Below, piece by piece: positions 6,770 to 6,966 of a stretch of DNA of 6,966 bases. The stretch is from Gemmatimonadota bacterium (GTDB lineage: Bacteria; Latescibacterota; UBA2968; UBA8231). The notes under the pieces were generated by a model. The model searched no databases. It was not told the DNA's origin and was given only the letters and a program-made list of their open reading frames with translations. Each line of letters starts with the position of its first letter. The stretch's first letter is position 1. The position numbers and the translations under genes were made by a program. Where the stretch lies: NCBI GenBank assembly GCA_009845645.1, contig VXZF01000582.1, positions 1 to 6,966 of the forward strand. Direction: 5' to 3'.

Positions 6770-6966
6770 TTATAGGCTTATATCGAAGTTATCCGCCACT
6801 TCTTCCATGGGCGGGAACTCCTCGCAGTCGTCTGGGTTCCAGAGTTCCAACTTGTTTAAAACGCCGATGATTACCATTTGGCCGTCGATATTGGCGAGCT
6901 TCAAGAGATCCCGCCGAATACCGATGCGCCCCTGTCGGTCCATTTTGACTTCAGTTGCACGCGAGA
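6770..6966 (-). CDS. mraZ: MraZ transcriptional regulator, C-terminal 64 residues (5' end beyond right edge)
   Basis: MraZ is a SpoVT/AbrB-fold DNA-binding protein encoded first in the dcw cluster, where it regulates the cluster through TGGG-type repeats upstream of its own gene. The window holds the last 64 codons and a TAA stop at 6772-6770. They cover the second AbrB repeat: KMDRQGRI matches the D-x-x-G-R-I repeat signature, followed by LLKLANIDGQMVIIG and KLELWNP, both typical of MraZ. A short acidic tail ends in DNFDISL. MraZ is usually about 140-150 residues, so roughly half is missing, along with any promoter and operators. After GRI the family usually has a proline (IP), but here the text is GRIGIRRDLL. 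It lies 34 bases before rsmH, the classical partner. Confidence 0.9.
   Translation of the reverse strand, partial: SRATEVKMDRQGRIGIRRDLLKLANIDGQMVIIGVLNKLELWNPDDCEEFPPMEEVADNFDISL

Overview
The window is one uninterrupted minus-strand block of the division and cell wall (dcw) cluster. In transcription order, from the right edge to the left, it holds the 3' end of mraZ, then rsmH (mraW), ftsL, ftsI, murE, murF, and the 5' part of ftsW, which is cut by the left edge. I see no plus-strand gene, RNA gene, mobile element or CRISPR array. The long plus-strand open frames are GC-driven shadows of these genes.

The genes are packed tightly. rsmH/ftsL and ftsI/murE are each separated by one base, ftsL/ftsI share one base, and murE/murF overlap by 13 bases. 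Only two gaps exist: 34 bases between mraZ and rsmH, and 54 bases between murF and ftsW. Neither contains a convincing terminator or promoter. The block therefore looks like a single operon read from a promoter to the right of the window, where MraZ operators would normally lie.

The genes work together. MraZ is the cluster's transcriptional regulator, and RsmH methylates 16S rRNA. MurE and MurF add the third amino acid and D-Ala-D-Ala to the UDP-MurNAc peptide in the cytoplasm. FtsW (glycosyltransferase) and FtsI (transpeptidase) build septal peptidoglycan, with FtsL as a small bitopic divisome partner. MurE carries the DNPR motif, so the third residue is predicted to be meso-diaminopimelate.

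The organism is a bacterium with a DAP-type wall and moderately high GC. A FtsI with a C-terminal PASTA domain and an RsmH with a C-x-C...C-x-C tail, in an otherwise classical gene order, suggest a lineage outside the Gammaproteobacteria, perhaps deltaproteobacteria-like. I cannot name a taxon from the sequence.

The most notable point is the murF-ftsW junction. In the classical order mraY and murD lie between these two genes, and both are absent here. Several proteins (MurF, FtsW, MraZ) also have substitutions at positions that are usually conserved. No wholly new system is visible; this is a core housekeeping region with a few lineage-specific oddities.
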